Assembly: GCA_016872775.1 (NCBI GenBank)
Contig: VGZA01000003.1
Location: 1 to 64,000 of the forward strand
Reading direction: 5' to 3'
DNA: 64,000 nt
DNA from: Planctomycetota bacterium
GTDB lineage: Bacteria > Planctomycetota > Planctomycetia > Pirellulales > Pirellulaceae
In this document: piece after piece, positions 33,361-42,970 of the stretch
Position numbering within the stretch: position 1 is the stretch's first letter
Layout: every line of letters starts with the position of its first letter
Translations under genes and position numbers: made by a program
Notes under the pieces: model-generated
The model's input: the letters and a program-made list of their open reading frames with translations, nothing else
Told to the model about the DNA's origin: nothing
Database searches by the model: none

Positions 33361-35477
33361 GACGATAACACTCCTTCATCCTCGAGCAACTCACGCAGCG
33401 TCGCCAGTACATCGCACTTGATGAAGATAAATCGATCGACACCGGCCTGCTCCCAGGCATTTTGCTGTGCAGCGGGGTTCCCTGCGAGCACGACGGTTCG
33501 CGCTCCGCTTGCCTTGAGGGCCGCGGCGGCGCCGGGGACAATCTGGGGATAGAGCTTATCCGAAGAGCAAATGACGGCGATCTTTGCGCCACTGTCGGCG
33601 AAAGCATTTGCGGCCGATTGCGGATCGTCGAACGCATGATTGCCACTGACAACGAATCCACCGGCCTCGAAGAAGCCGCGAGCATAGCTGGCGCGCGCCG
33701 TATGGTGGGCGGCCGATCCGAACTTTGCCAGAAAGACGGCCGGCCTGCGGCCATGCGTTTCGCACCAGCGGTCGCTGGCGTCGCGAAGGTCTTCGAATGG
33801 CTGCGCGTACGGATGCGGCGCCAGGGGCGCGATCGGTACACAGTCCGCGCGGTGAAATCTAAGTGCTTCGGCCAGTTGCCCGAGCGACGCGCCGGAGGCG
33901 GCCGCGGCGATCGCCGCGTCAAATCGGTTGTCGGCGCCGATCGGTAGGCCCGCCAGTCGGTCGAGGGCAGAATTCTCCCGCCGCAAGCGTGCCACCCGCA
34001 GACAAGCCGCGTCGCGCATTTCGCGTGGATCGGGTGGAACAGTTGCGGCGCGATCCTGAGCTGGATCGACAAAATCGCTGGCGCCGGTGATTCCTTCTTT
34101 TCGCCGGGAGATATTCCGCTCACACAGGGCAAATGCCGAGTCGATTTCTTGCAAGACCCAACCGCTCTTCAGCAGATGGGTCATCCCGCCCTGACGTTCG
34201 ATTTTCTGAAACAGTTCCCAGGCCATGCCGGCGAGCTTTTCGGTGAGGCTGTCGAGATACCAGCTCCCTCCGGCGGGGTCGATCACACGATGGAGATGGC
34301 CTTCCTCCTGAAGTACCAGCGGGGTGTTGCGGGCGACACGGCGGCTGAAGTCATCGGGCAGCCCGGCAGCCGCGTCGAACGGAGCGGACGTGATCGTCTC
34401 GCTGCCGCCCAGGATGGCCGCGAACAGCGCCGAACTGTTACGCAGAATATTTACGTAAGGATCGCGGCGCGTGAGGACACGCTTGCTGGTGCGCGCGTGG
34501 ATTCGCATCGCCCCGGCCGACGCCGAGCCTCCGCAGGCCTCGATAACACGCGACCAAAGGAGCCGCGCCGCTCGCAATTTGGCGATCCCCAGAAAATGGT
34601 GCGTTCCAAGACTGAAACTGAACAAGATTTGCTTTGCCGCCGACTCGATGGTCAACCCGGCGGCCTCCATCGCGCGCAGGTAGTCAATCCCTGTCGCGAT
34701 CGCGAAGGCGAGATCCTGCACCGCCGTCGCGCCGGCGTGGTGGTAGGGCGCCGAACCGACGCGAACCGAAGTCAGATGTGGACAATTCCGCGTCGTCCAG
34801 TTCGCCAGCTCCGCCATCTGTGCGAGCGCGTGCTCGATCGGCATCGGCAACTCGCCGTCCCGTGCCAGGATGGCCAACGGGTCGGCGTTGAACGCGCCGC
34901 GGGCCTCGTTCGCGGGAATCCCCGCGCGCCGCCAATGCCCGACGAGCAGCGCCGCCGCGGGCAGGAATGCCGCCCCCGCCTCCAATGCGATCGGCGTCGA
35001 CGCCAGATCCACGCCGTGGAACAGCTGCGCAAAATCGTCCTGGTGATAGATCATCACGCCATCGCGGCCCGCCCGTGCGATAGCGCGACTATCGTCCGGA
35101 TCGAGTCCGGTTCGAGCACCGAAATCGAACCGTAACAGTAGCGACGTCGCGCCACCCGCAAGGTCCGCCAAAATCTCGCGATTCGATTGTCCAAGATCCG
35201 GATGCAGGTACTCCTGACGCAAATCGCATCCGCCGCGCACGCCCCAGGCATCGGCGCCGCGAACGTGCGGCGGCAGGCCCGGAAAGCCCAGCGGATCGTC
35301 GTCGCCGGAATGGTCGGCGCGCGTGTACAGCGCCTGTACCTTGAATCCCTCGTATGTCTGCGTCAGCAGTTTCTCTTCGAACGTCGCGCCTTCCAGATCC
35401 GATTCGGCCAGCTCGCGCCATTGCGCATAGTCGGTCGGCGGAAAATCATCTCGAATGGAAAACGTCGCGGGAAGCAT
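33357..35477 (-). CDS. mutA: Methylmalonyl-CoA mutase, small subunit
   Basis: A 706-residue partner of the catalytic subunit. The barrel domain is related to the large subunit ([40 protein letters not shown]). The C-terminal cobalamin-like domain ([20 protein letters not shown]) lacks the DxHxxG His ligand, as in other small subunits, so it does not bind B12. It is structural and needed for the heterodimer. The gene is followed by mutB with a four-base overlap. Start ATG at 35477 fits the family N-terminus. Confidence 0.93.
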   Translation of the reverse strand: MLPATFSIRDDFPPTDYAQWRELAESDLEGATFEEKLLTQTYEGFKVQALYTRADHSGDDDPLGFPGLPPHVRGADAWGVRGGCDLRQEYLHPDLGQSNREILADLAGGATSLLLRFDFGARTGLDPDDSRAIARAGRDGVMIYHQDDFAQLFHGVDLASTPIALEAGAAFLPAAALLVGHWRRAGIPANEARGAFNADPLAILARDGELPMPIEHALAQMAELANWTTRNCPHLTSVRVGSAPYHHAGATAVQDLAFAIATGIDYLRAMEAAGLTIESAAKQILFSFSLGTHHFLGIAKLRAARLLWSRVIEACGGSASAGAMRIHARTSKRVLTRRDPYVNILRNSSALFAAILGGSETITSAPFDAAAGLPDDFSRRVARNTPLVLQEEGHLHRVIDPAGGSWYLDSLTEKLAGMAWELFQKIERQGGMTHLLKSGWVLQEIDSAFALCERNISRRKEGITGASDFVDPAQDRAATVPPDPREMRDAACLRVARLRRENSALDRLAGLPIGADNRFDAAIAAAASGASLGQLAEALRFHRADCVPIAPLAPHPYAQPFEDLRDASDRWCETHGRRPAVFLAKFGSAAHHTARASYARGFFEAGGFVVSGNHAFDDPQSAANAFADSGAKIAVICSSDKLYPQIVPGAAAALKASGARTVVLAGNPAAQQNAWEQAGVDRFIFIKCDVLATLRELLEDEGVLSS

Positions 35478-35540
35478 GGCGAGTCACTCGTAAGGAGGGG
35501 AGGCTGACAAATCGAGGTGCGGTGCGTTTCGACGTTCGTA

Positions 35541-35960
35541 TCAAAGATGCCCCTGGCGCGGCTGACAGAGTTCCGTCAGTACGCCAAAGGTGCTCTTCGG
35601 GTGCAGGAACGCGATCTGCATCTGGTGAGCGCCGGGCCGAGGTACCTCGTCAATCATCCGCAATCCGGCAGATTGCAACTCGGCGATCCGAGCCTGAATA
35701 TCGTCCACAGTGAACGCCAGGTGGTGCAGTCCTTCGCCGCGTTTCTCCAGGAACTTCGCCACGGTACTCTCATCGTCGGTCGGTTCCAGCAACTCCAAGC
35801 GAACGTCGTGGACGCGAAAGAAGGCGACGCGAACGCGCTGCGACGGGACAAGCTCCACGCCCTCGAAGGCCGCGCCGAGCACGTCTTCGTAGAACGAGCG
35901 TTGGGCGTCGATCGATCGCACCGCGATTCCGACATGGTTCAAGGCTTTCACGGGGGTCAT
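35541..35960 (-). CDS. mce: Methylmalonyl-CoA epimerase
   Basis: A 139-residue vicinal-oxygen-chelate protein that converts (S)- to (R)-methylmalonyl-CoA, the form used by the mutase. Motifs fit: LNHVGIAVRSIDAQRSFYED with the N-terminal metal His, ELLEP, GLHHLAFTVDDI with the second His, and the C-terminal Glu in VLTELC. Two repeats of the beta-alpha-beta-beta-beta fold fill the length. The gene lies 63 bases before mutA on the same strand, so epimerase, mutase and MeaB likely form one unit. Confidence 0.93.
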   Translation of the reverse strand: MTPVKALNHVGIAVRSIDAQRSFYEDVLGAAFEGVELVPSQRVRVAFFRVHDVRLELLEPTDDESTVAKFLEKRGEGLHHLAFTVDDIQARIAELQSAGLRMIDEVPRPGAHQMQIAFLHPKSTFGVLTELCQPRQGHL

Positions 35961-36098
35961 ACGAGTCTCCTTGGGCTGTTACAGGTCGGTCCGTTGCTTC
36001 CACAAGTCCTGAATGGAATCGTGCTCCTTTCCGTGACAGTTGCACTTGTTACCCGCTCGGAACGAATCGAACAAGGCCGTGCCTGTTCGGCGAACGGC

Positions 36099-36899
36099 TC
36101 AGCAGGCCCAACCCATGACTCCCGAGGCATCACCGCAATGCACCAGCTGTTCCTCGCCCTGCTCGTTCCGCAATCGGAGCGCACCGTTGGATTCCAGTGC
36201 AATTGCCGTGCCCGCGATCGTGGTGTTGCCATGCGTGACACGCACGGCCGTACCAAGCCACGGTGCGAATTCCGTCCAGCGTTCGATCACGCTCCCGCCA
36301 TGTTGCAGCGCCAATTGATCGATCCAGAATTCGAGCCGCTGCAGCAGTCGAGCCAGCACGGCGGCGCGGTCGAGATGCGCGCCACCTCGCATCAGGTACA
36401 GGGATGTCGCGCGCTGCTCAAGTTCCGCCGGGAAATCACTCTGATTGACATTGACGCCAATCCCGAGCACGACCTGACGAATTTGCCGTTGCTGGGCGGT
36501 TGCTTCGACAAGCACGCCGGCCAGTTTGCGTCCATTGCACAGCACGTCATTCGGCCATTTCAATTCAGGAGTGGCCGCGAATTGCGCCACCGCCTCCGCG
36601 ATCGCCACGCCCGCGGCGATACTCAAGGGCGGACAGGCCTGCAGATCCCATTGCGGCCGCAGCAGGATGGAAAAATAGAGGTTCATGCCGGCCGGCGAGT
36701 GCCACACACGCCGCATGCGACCGCGACCCTTTGTCTGCGATTCCGCGCTCACCACCAGTCCATGAGCGGCGCCCGCTTCGCCCAATCGGGCTGCGAGAGA
36801 GTTGGTCGAATCGACCTCGCTCCGCGTTTCGTAGTTCCTCCCGAGCCACTCCGTCCGCAGCAGCGGCTCGAGCGCTTCCCTGGTTATCGGATTGGTCAT
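36099..36899 (-). CDS. birA: Biotin-[acetyl-CoA-carboxylase] ligase
   Basis: A 266-residue biotin protein ligase. It has SEVDSTNSLAARLGE, the ATP/biotin-binding SAESQTKGRGRMRRVWHSPA, LKWPNDVLCNGRKLAGVLVE and VVLGIGVNVNQS, then the C-terminal SH3-like part. No N-terminal helix-turn-helix, so this is a monofunctional ligase without repressor activity. ATG 36899 is preferred to the open 36998 because the added sequence is unlike the family. It stands before mce on the same strand. Propionyl-CoA carboxylase, the biotin enzyme feeding methylmalonyl-CoA, is a plausible client, but its genes are not in the window. Confidence 0.9.
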   Translation of the reverse strand: MTNPITREALEPLLRTEWLGRNYETRSEVDSTNSLAARLGEAGAAHGLVVSAESQTKGRGRMRRVWHSPAGMNLYFSILLRPQWDLQACPPLSIAAGVAIAEAVAQFAATPELKWPNDVLCNGRKLAGVLVEATAQQRQIRQVVLGIGVNVNQSDFPAELEQRATSLYLMRGGAHLDRAAVLARLLQRLEFWIDQLALQHGGSVIERWTEFAPWLGTAVRVTHGNTTIAGTAIALESNGALRLRNEQGEEQLVHCGDASGVMGWAC

Positions 36900-36906
36900 G
36901 GCGCTC

Positions 36907-37422
36907 CTAGCCGCTTCGAGCCGAGAGCCAGTGGTGGATATGAGGCCAGGTCGTCCTCTGGGCGCCGCGCCCCGCCATGATGCCGATATGTCCGCCACGG
37001 ACGCGAAAGATCTCTTTGTCCTGGCTGCCGACCAGCTCCATCACCCGCTCCGACTGGCAGGGCGGCGTAATATGATCCGCCTCGGCGATCACGTTCAGCA
37101 GGTCGGCGCGCAGGTTGGCCAACTGCACCCGCTCGCCGCGCAACGCCATCGTACCGTTCATCAGGCGATTCTCTTTATACAGTTCGTTGATCAGTTGCTC
37201 GTAAGGGCCGCCGGCCATCGGAATGATATCGCGGACCCAGGTATTCATGGCATGCCAAGCCTCAACGGCGCCAGGATCGTCGAGATTATCCCATAATGTC
37301 AAGTAGTTGCCGGCGTAATTCTCGATCGGCTTGAGCATCTTCGCGCCGGCGCGGGCCCCAATCCGATGTCGGGTTGCGAATTGGCGTCTAAGGATTTCAT
37401 GGGATACCTCCTGCCATTCCAT
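36907..37422 (-). pseudogene. PHA synthase (PhaC) C-terminal remnant
   Basis: From about residue 28 the frame matches the last third of class III-type poly(3-hydroxyalkanoate) synthases: MLKPIENYAGNYLTLWDNLD, VRDIIPMAGGPYEQLINELY, KENRLMNG, the catalytic Asp region IAEADHITPPCQ and the catalytic His in RGGHIGIMAG. The lipase-box Cys and the first two thirds of the enzyme are absent, and the first 27 residues have no family likeness. A full enzyme has roughly 350 residues or more, so this fragment cannot polymerise PHA. PHA synthesis and methylmalonyl-CoA genes share propionyl-CoA metabolism, which explains the neighbourhood. Confidence 0.75.
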
Positions 37423-37522
37423 GGCTCAACCAATCGTGCCGCCCGCTCTCCTGCGGATGAACCATTGAACCCACCTCGATTGGATTTAGCAAACGGCATA
37501 CCGGCACAGGACAGGGTCGCAC

Positions 37523-37725
37523 TTATTCGTGGAACAAGAGTCGACGCGTCGCCAGCAACCGGTCGGCCAGTACATCGGCGACCCGCCGCATAAACTCGTA
37601 ACCTAACTCAGGATCCTTGCGGCAGAGGGACCGCAACGCGTTTCCCCCGCAGACAATTACGCGTGTGGGAATCTGGGTCTGCGCCGTCGCCGTAAATCGG
37701 CTCCTTTCCAGCATCGGTGACCAGA
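37523..37725 (-). pseudogene. Cyclic-nucleotide-binding regulator remnant
   Basis: The - strand encodes RSRFTATAQTQIPTRVIVCG, then NALRSLCRKDPELGYEFMRR and VADVLADRLLATRRLL. This is the end of a cNMP-binding domain of Crp-like single-domain proteins (TATA, then CxxDPxLGYxxMRR). The N-terminal strands and phosphate-binding cassette are missing, and the frame has no start with a Shine-Dalgarno. It is the stump of a lost gene beside the PHA synthase stump. Confidence 0.6.
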
Positions 37726-37848
37726 ACGATACTCCTTATTCGCGCTAGATATTTACGGTACAGGATCGGTTTCCCTTCCCCCGCTGATTGCAACTGGTGT
37801 GCCGGTCCCGGTACGCCGACTTCGGCCGCAAAAAGGGAGGACCAGATC

Positions 37849-37974
37849 ATGAACCGTCCCATTCGCCGGCTTACGGCATTTGCAATCGCCTGGCTGCTGA
37901 TCGCGGGCTGCATCGTCGAACGCGGAACGATCACGGCGTCAGGGCGCGTCCCACACCGAACTGATCACCATTAA
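37849..37974 (+). CDS. Very small lipoprotein candidate
   Basis: A 41-codon ORF with a strong GGAGG 7 bases before the ATG and a complete lipoprotein leader (PIRRLTAFAIAWLLIAGC), so the mature peptide would be about 22 residues ending PHRTDHH. Its last 44 bases overlap the 3' end of the beta-propeller gene on the other strand. It could be a genuine entericidin-like small lipoprotein or the head of a longer gene cut off by rearrangement. The surrounding remnants favour the second. Confidence 0.4.
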   Translation: MNRPIRRLTAFAIAWLLIAGCIVERGTITASGRVPHRTDHH

Positions 37975-39067
37975 CGACGGGACGGCCGTTCTGAAAATGC
38001 AGTTCGACCATCTTTTCGCTGTGGACTTCGCGACCCTGCTCGTCGCTCAAACCGGCGACCAGCTTGCGCGTCGCCACGTCGATGATCTCGCCGGTCGACA
38101 ACCAGGCATGCTTGCCGTCCAATCGGAAAGTGATCCATCCGGGTTGTTCGCGAAGCGGGACATCGGCCAATTGCCGCGGCGGCGATTCACGATTGTCAAA
38201 GAAATGGACGCGTTGATTGAACGCGTCGACGACCCAGACCTGACTCTCGTCGGGCGTCAGGCCGATCCCATGGCTGGGACAGCCGTGCCGCTTCACGGGT
38301 CCACGTTCGAACCCCCCCACTTCGACGCGGTGTTCGAGCTTACCCGTTTCGAGATCCGCGACTTCGAATCCAAGCAGGTCGTTCACGCAGATATAGGCCC
38401 GCCGACCTTGCCCGTCGACGGTAAACGGACGAACGGATCCTCCCAGCGGCCCGACCTTGCGGATGATCGTGTGGGAATGGGTATCGGCAACGAACAGGAA
38501 GGGTGATTTCAGGCCGCCAAGATACATGAATCGCCCGTCACGGCTGACGACAGTGTTATGCGCGCCGCTGCGAGTCTCTATCGATGTAATCAAAGCGCCG
38601 GTTGCTGGATCAACGACGTTCCAGGTGTCCTGCTCCAGGGAGGGAACGTACAAGACTCGCCCGTCCGGCGTGATCGACATGCGGTCGGTCCCTCCGGGCA
38701 GCGACTTGACCCAGACGGTCTGCTCTGTCAGCAGGTCGACGCAGTAGAGTTGCGAACGGGTTGTGAAATAGAGCCGTCCGCGAGGCGCGTCGGCGCAAAC
38801 TCCCTTGATATTATCCGGCGCGGATTCGCGGCTGGCAGGGGTTTCGATGCGGCGTACGAAGCGGTATTCATGATCGATATCGAATACCAGGATACCGGCT
38901 CCGCCGAACTCCAGGTAGTTACGAATACCGGGAGTTACGACATACAGGTAGCGTTTCGTCGGCGGCTGGTCGTTGCCGAACGACAAGCCGCATTCGATCG
39001 GCAGCCATGCCAGCGACACGATGACGGCCAAGGGAATTCGAACAGCGCGGCCGGGCATGTTGTTCAT
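37931..39067 (-). CDS. Exported beta-propeller (YncE-like) protein
   Basis: A 378-residue protein with a signal peptide and repeated beta-propeller blades of the YVTN/NHL type: GRLYFTTRSQLYCVDLLTEQ, DRMSITPDGRVLYVPSLEQD, NTVVSRDGRFMYLGGLKSPF, GIGLTPDESQVWVVDAFNQR. Such proteins bind ligands or partners in the periplasm; no enzyme motif is seen. Its ATG overlaps the helicase stop by four bases (ATGA), so it is translated from the same mRNA even though one protein is exported and the other cytosolic. The start could also be 39058. Confidence 0.75.
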   Translation of the reverse strand: MNNMPGRAVRIPLAVIVSLAWLPIECGLSFGNDQPPTKRYLYVVTPGIRNYLEFGGAGILVFDIDHEYRFVRRIETPASRESAPDNIKGVCADAPRGRLYFTTRSQLYCVDLLTEQTVWVKSLPGGTDRMSITPDGRVLYVPSLEQDTWNVVDPATGALITSIETRSGAHNTVVSRDGRFMYLGGLKSPFLFVADTHSHTIIRKVGPLGGSVRPFTVDGQGRRAYICVNDLLGFEVADLETGKLEHRVEVGGFERGPVKRHGCPSHGIGLTPDESQVWVVDAFNQRVHFFDNRESPPRQLADVPLREQPGWITFRLDGKHAWLSTGEIIDVATRKLVAGLSDEQGREVHSEKMVELHFQNGRPVVNGDQFGVGRALTP

Positions 39068-41703
39068 CGTTCTTCCTCCGTCGAGAGCGTCGAATCTTGC
39101 AGGTCGTCAAATAGTCCCGCCGCGAAATCGTTATTGGTGCGACGAGCCGCTTCCCGATTCGTGGTGGAAGCCGTAGCGGGGGGCACCACTTCGTTCGTAG
39201 CGCTCTTCACCGTTGCAGTCTCCGTGGCCGGATGAACCAGCACGGGTGCAGACGCCGGCGCGAAGACATCCACCTGGCCGGCCTGCGCGATCGCGTGGTC
39301 GGTACTGGCGGGATCGACGTCTCGGCAGCAGGCCGTCAACTGGTCAGCCAGGTTACGGAGGTACGACTGCCACTCAACCGCTTCCATTCCGACTGGCAAT
39401 ACATGCGCAAATTCTTCCAGCAGCAGAATCAGTCGCAGCAGGTGCCGGAAGATGAGTCCCTCCTGCGTGGCGATCTGTTTGGCACCGATAAATGCGTGGA
39501 ACTTCGCGCCATGTTCCAACACGTCCCCGGCGGCCCAGGCCGGTGTAATCCGCACGCTATGGACGTTCGGGTACTCGGATTCGAACAGCATGCGAACCTT
39601 GTCGGCCAGCGGCGGCGCGTATTTTCTTTCTTCGGGCGGAAGGTCGGGATCAAACTCCGGATAGATGTCTCCTGCGGCGATCAACCCGCGCTGCACGATT
39701 TCTGCATCGACGCGTTCCCGTGCCAGCGGTCCTGGAGGCATGCGGTGTGGCGGTGGCACGCGCACATGTCGAAGCAGCGAGCCGGGAAGTTCCAACACAC
39801 TTTCCAGCAACTGAATGCGTTCCACGGGGTCCGCCAGCGCCAGATGTTCCAGGAGAAACAGGCCATACACCGGATTGATGCCGCGGAAAACGAAGAACGC
39901 ATCCATGCGGTCGGTGGGATGCGCGGCGACCGCGCGATAGCCGGTGGGTCGAGTACCTCCGGAGACGGCCTCCGGGTCGGGCCGTGCGCCTTTGCCGGTG
40001 GCTGCATGTTGCTCTTGCAGCGCCTGCAGAATCAGATCGCCGACCAGCGACCGTTTGGGCTCGATCGGAATGTTCGATGCCGCCGTCGGCCCACCCGAGG
40101 TCGGCGGCACGATCGGATTGCTCATCGACGCGGCACGTTCGAGGTCACTGAAGGGCGGCGGCTCCGGATCCAGTTTGACGACCTGCAGCGCATGCAGGAT
40201 CCGCAGCATATGTTCCATTTCCCGTTCGGCCTCTTCCTGCCGCTTGACGGGAATCAAACGCTGTTTGACCAGAGCGCGCAGGCGGTCAACCCGCGGATCG
40301 ATGCGCAGCATGTAGGCCAGTAGCCGCCAGGGCAATGCGCCCTGGCTGGCGAGGTCGCGCGGTGCTGCCTCGCGCAGTTTTTCAAACTGTCCCGCATTCC
40401 AGTACTGCCGGTTCGGGCTGCGGGTCGGCATCTTCTTTTTCAGCGCCTTTTTTGCCCGCAGCAGGCCGGGATCGCGGGTATCTTCGGGAATGCTGTCGTA
40501 TTTCAGCCGCCATTCGTGGATCTTGACGTCGTCTTCGTGGGCGATCGCGTAGACGTGTCCTTCGCGATCGAACTGCGGCCGCCCGGCTCGTCCAAAGATC
40601 TGATGGGCCGTGCTGGCGTCGATCAGTTTCTGCTTGCCCGGGATTCCCTTGACCAGCGAGGTCAATACGACCGACCGCGCGGGAAGGTTGATGCCGGCGG
40701 ACAGCGTCTCGGTGCAAACGCAGACGGTCAGCAGTTTTTTTTGGAACAGTTCCTCGACGATCCGCCGATATCGCGGCAGGATTCCCGCATGATGCACGCC
40801 GACGCCCCGTAACAGAATGCGGCGCATTTTCGGGCCCGCGCCGACCGACCAATCGTAGCGGTCGAGGCGCATCGCCAGTTCATCCTGCTGCCCGCTGGCC
40901 AGCATCGCGCGTCCCTTCAGTTGCTCCGCCACATTCCAGCACTCGTCCCGATTAAAGCAGAAAACCAGCGCCGGCGTGCGCCGAGCGTCGCCCGCGCCTT
41001 CCGCCAGTTCCTCCAGAAGTTCGTTCAACAACTTGTCCGGAATCCAATGGTAGCTGAGCGGCACTTTGCGGTCGGTACTTTGAACCAGTTCCAGCTTGCG
41101 GCGGTGGCTCTGCTCCAGCCAGGAGAGAAATGCCACCGAATTTCCTACCGTCGCGGATAGCAACAGCAATCGCACCTGTGGCGGAAGCAGCGCCAGGGCG
41201 AATTCCCAGACGATGCCCCGTTCCGGATCCGAGAAGCTGTGAAATTCGTCCATCACCACAGCCGAGACCCGTCGGAATTCATCCTCGACTCCCGGTTGGA
41301 GTAGCCGGTTAAGCAGGATCTCGGCGACCACGACCAGAACCCGGGCGTCCGGATTGACGCGCCGGTTACCCGTGACCAGGCCGACATCGTCCGGGTGGAA
41401 TCCCCAATCGGCGGCCAATCGCTGCAGTTCGGCGAACTTCTGCTCGGTGAGAGCGATCAGCGGCGTGGTGTAGTAGATCGTCGATCCGTCTCGTAACGCT
41501 TCGTAGACCGCCGCCTCGGCGATCAACGTCTTGCCGGTACCGGTCGGAGCGCACACCAGCACGCCCCCCGGACTGCGAAACCAGGCCTCGATCGCCCGCT
41601 CCTGTACCGGATACAACTCGTACGGGATCCGCTCCAGGAACTCCAGCGCCAAATCGTCGCGTGACGGGAGCTGTTCGGTTGGCAAGGGAAGATTCTCCTG
41701 CAA
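39064..41703 (-). CDS. Ski2-like DExH helicase
   Basis: An 879-residue helicase. Motif I APTGTGKT (residues 52-59), motif Ia TTPLIALTEQKFAEL, motif II DEFH (152-155), motif III LLSATVGNS, the C-terminal RecA domain with GVGVHHAGILPRYRRIVEEL, TLSAGINLPARSVVLTSLVK and motif VI HQIFGRAGRPQFDREG. The DEFH box and long C-terminal region place it near Ski2/Mtr4/Brr2-like RNA or DNA helicases, present in various bacteria with poorly known roles. The last 100 residues are low-complexity Ala/Thr/Pro. It probably unwinds RNA or DNA in repair or RNA turnover (family inference). Confidence 0.85.
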   Translation of the reverse strand: MQENLPLPTEQLPSRDDLALEFLERIPYELYPVQERAIEAWFRSPGGVLVCAPTGTGKTLIAEAAVYEALRDGSTIYYTTPLIALTEQKFAELQRLAADWGFHPDDVGLVTGNRRVNPDARVLVVVAEILLNRLLQPGVEDEFRRVSAVVMDEFHSFSDPERGIVWEFALALLPPQVRLLLLSATVGNSVAFLSWLEQSHRRKLELVQSTDRKVPLSYHWIPDKLLNELLEELAEGAGDARRTPALVFCFNRDECWNVAEQLKGRAMLASGQQDELAMRLDRYDWSVGAGPKMRRILLRGVGVHHAGILPRYRRIVEELFQKKLLTVCVCTETLSAGINLPARSVVLTSLVKGIPGKQKLIDASTAHQIFGRAGRPQFDREGHVYAIAHEDDVKIHEWRLKYDSIPEDTRDPGLLRAKKALKKKMPTRSPNRQYWNAGQFEKLREAAPRDLASQGALPWRLLAYMLRIDPRVDRLRALVKQRLIPVKRQEEAEREMEHMLRILHALQVVKLDPEPPPFSDLERAASMSNPIVPPTSGGPTAASNIPIEPKRSLVGDLILQALQEQHAATGKGARPDPEAVSGGTRPTGYRAVAAHPTDRMDAFFVFRGINPVYGLFLLEHLALADPVERIQLLESVLELPGSLLRHVRVPPPHRMPPGPLARERVDAEIVQRGLIAAGDIYPEFDPDLPPEERKYAPPLADKVRMLFESEYPNVHSVRITPAWAAGDVLEHGAKFHAFIGAKQIATQEGLIFRHLLRLILLLEEFAHVLPVGMEAVEWQSYLRNLADQLTACCRDVDPASTDHAIAQAGQVDVFAPASAPVLVHPATETATVKSATNEVVPPATASTTNREAARRTNNDFAAGLFDDLQDSTLSTEEER

Positions 41704-41863
41704 TTGGATCGCCGTGGGGAATGCGGATTATATGGGCACGCCGCGTCGTGCGACATCGTTGATAGCCGATTCCCTTGCCGGGGCAAAGGCGTTAAAGTGC
41801 AAAGATACCGGCCAGCAGTCGCTGGACGGGTCGCTGGCTCGATCCCGATTCGAGGAACAAGGC

Positions 41864-42970
41864 ATGGCCACCGACGAGATTTCGCTTCGCAAGATTGACC
41901 ACGTCCGGTTCTTTGTCGGTAACGCGAGGCAGTCGGCGTACTTCTATCGCAATGCCTACGGATTCGATGTTGTGGCGTATGCCGGGCTGGAAACCAAGGT
42001 CAAGCACGAGGCCGGTTACGTGCTTCAGCAGGGCGGAATCACGTTCGTGTTGATTTCACCGCTGCAGGCGAGTCATCCGGACGCGCACCGCCTGAGCCTG
42101 CACGGCGACGGCGTTGCCGATATCGCCTTCCAGGTCGACGACGTGCGCACGACCTATAACAAGTCCGTGGAGCGGGGTGCGGTCGGCGTGAAAGGTCCGA
42201 CGCGGCTGGAGGATGAATGGGGAGTTTACGAGTTCGCCACGATCCGCGCGTACGGGGACACGACCCACTCCTTTGTCAACCGCGACCAGTATCGAGGTCC
42301 GTTCGCGCCCGGCTTCAATCCGATCGACCCCTCGCGTTACAACCCGGCGACTTACCACCCCACCGGCCTGCTGGCGATTGACCATATCGTCGGCAACGTC
42401 GAAGAAGGGAAGATGAATGAATGGGTCGATTTCTACCGGCGGGTGCTGGGGTTTGAGCAACTCGTATCGTTCGACGACAAGGACATATCGACAGAGTATT
42501 CGGCGTTGATGTCGAAGGTCGTGCAGAGTGGGCGCGGCAAGATCAAGTTTCCAATTAACGAGCCTGCGCGTGGCCGGCGCCGGAGCCAGATCGAAGAGTA
42601 TATCGACTTCTACGGCGGCGCCGGGGTTCAGCATATTGCCTTGGCGACGAACGACATCCTCAAGACGGTGCGGGCATTGCGGCAGAACGACGTTTCCTTT
42701 CTGCGCGTGCCCCGGACCTATTACGACCTGTTGCCGGAACGCGTGGGTCCGATCGCCGAGAATATCGAGGAGCTTGCCGAACTGGGAATCCTGGTCGACC
42801 GCGACGATGAAGGATACATGCTTCAGATTTTCACGAAACCGGTCCAGGATCGTCCGACGCTGTTCTTCGAGATAATTCAGCGCGAGGGTTCCCGAAGTTT
42901 CGGCAAAGGGAACTTCAAGGCGCTGTTCGAAGCGATCGAGCGGGAACAATCCTTGCGTGGAACTTTGTAG
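41864..42970 (+). CDS. hpd: 4-hydroxyphenylpyruvate dioxygenase
   Basis: A 368-residue Fe(II) dioxygenase of the vicinal-oxygen-chelate fold that turns 4-hydroxyphenylpyruvate into homogentisate, the committed step of tyrosine catabolism. The three iron ligands are visible: His174 (LAIDHIVGNV), His257 (GVQHIALATND) and Glu336 (LFFEIIQREG), and the C-terminal RSFGKGNFKALFEAIEREQ is typical. Length is normal. The reading frame is open upstream to 41531, but that part lies over the helicase gene on the other strand and is not part of the protein. It begins a four-gene run; the FAH-family gene starts directly after its stop. Confidence 0.95.
   Translation: MATDEISLRKIDHVRFFVGNARQSAYFYRNAYGFDVVAYAGLETKVKHEAGYVLQQGGITFVLISPLQASHPDAHRLSLHGDGVADIAFQVDDVRTTYNKSVERGAVGVKGPTRLEDEWGVYEFATIRAYGDTTHSFVNRDQYRGPFAPGFNPIDPSRYNPATYHPTGLLAIDHIVGNVEEGKMNEWVDFYRRVLGFEQLVSFDDKDISTEYSALMSKVVQSGRGKIKFPINEPARGRRRSQIEEYIDFYGGAGVQHIALATNDILKTVRALRQNDVSFLRVPRTYYDLLPERVGPIAENIEELAELGILVDRDDEGYMLQIFTKPVQDRPTLFFEIIQREGSRSFGKGNFKALFEAIEREQSLRGTL

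Noticed and set aside
32011-33552. A 513-codon open frame on the + strand
   Set aside because: It is antisense to the mutase large subunit, and its sequence (many Arg, His, Val) has no recognisable domain.
35517-36980. A 487-codon open frame on the + strand
   Set aside because: It is antisense to mce and birA; both sense genes are certain.
41531-41863. Extended N-terminus of the HPPD reading frame
   Set aside because: The frame is open upstream but overlaps the helicase gene on the other strand and adds sequence unlike the family. HPPD begins at 41864.
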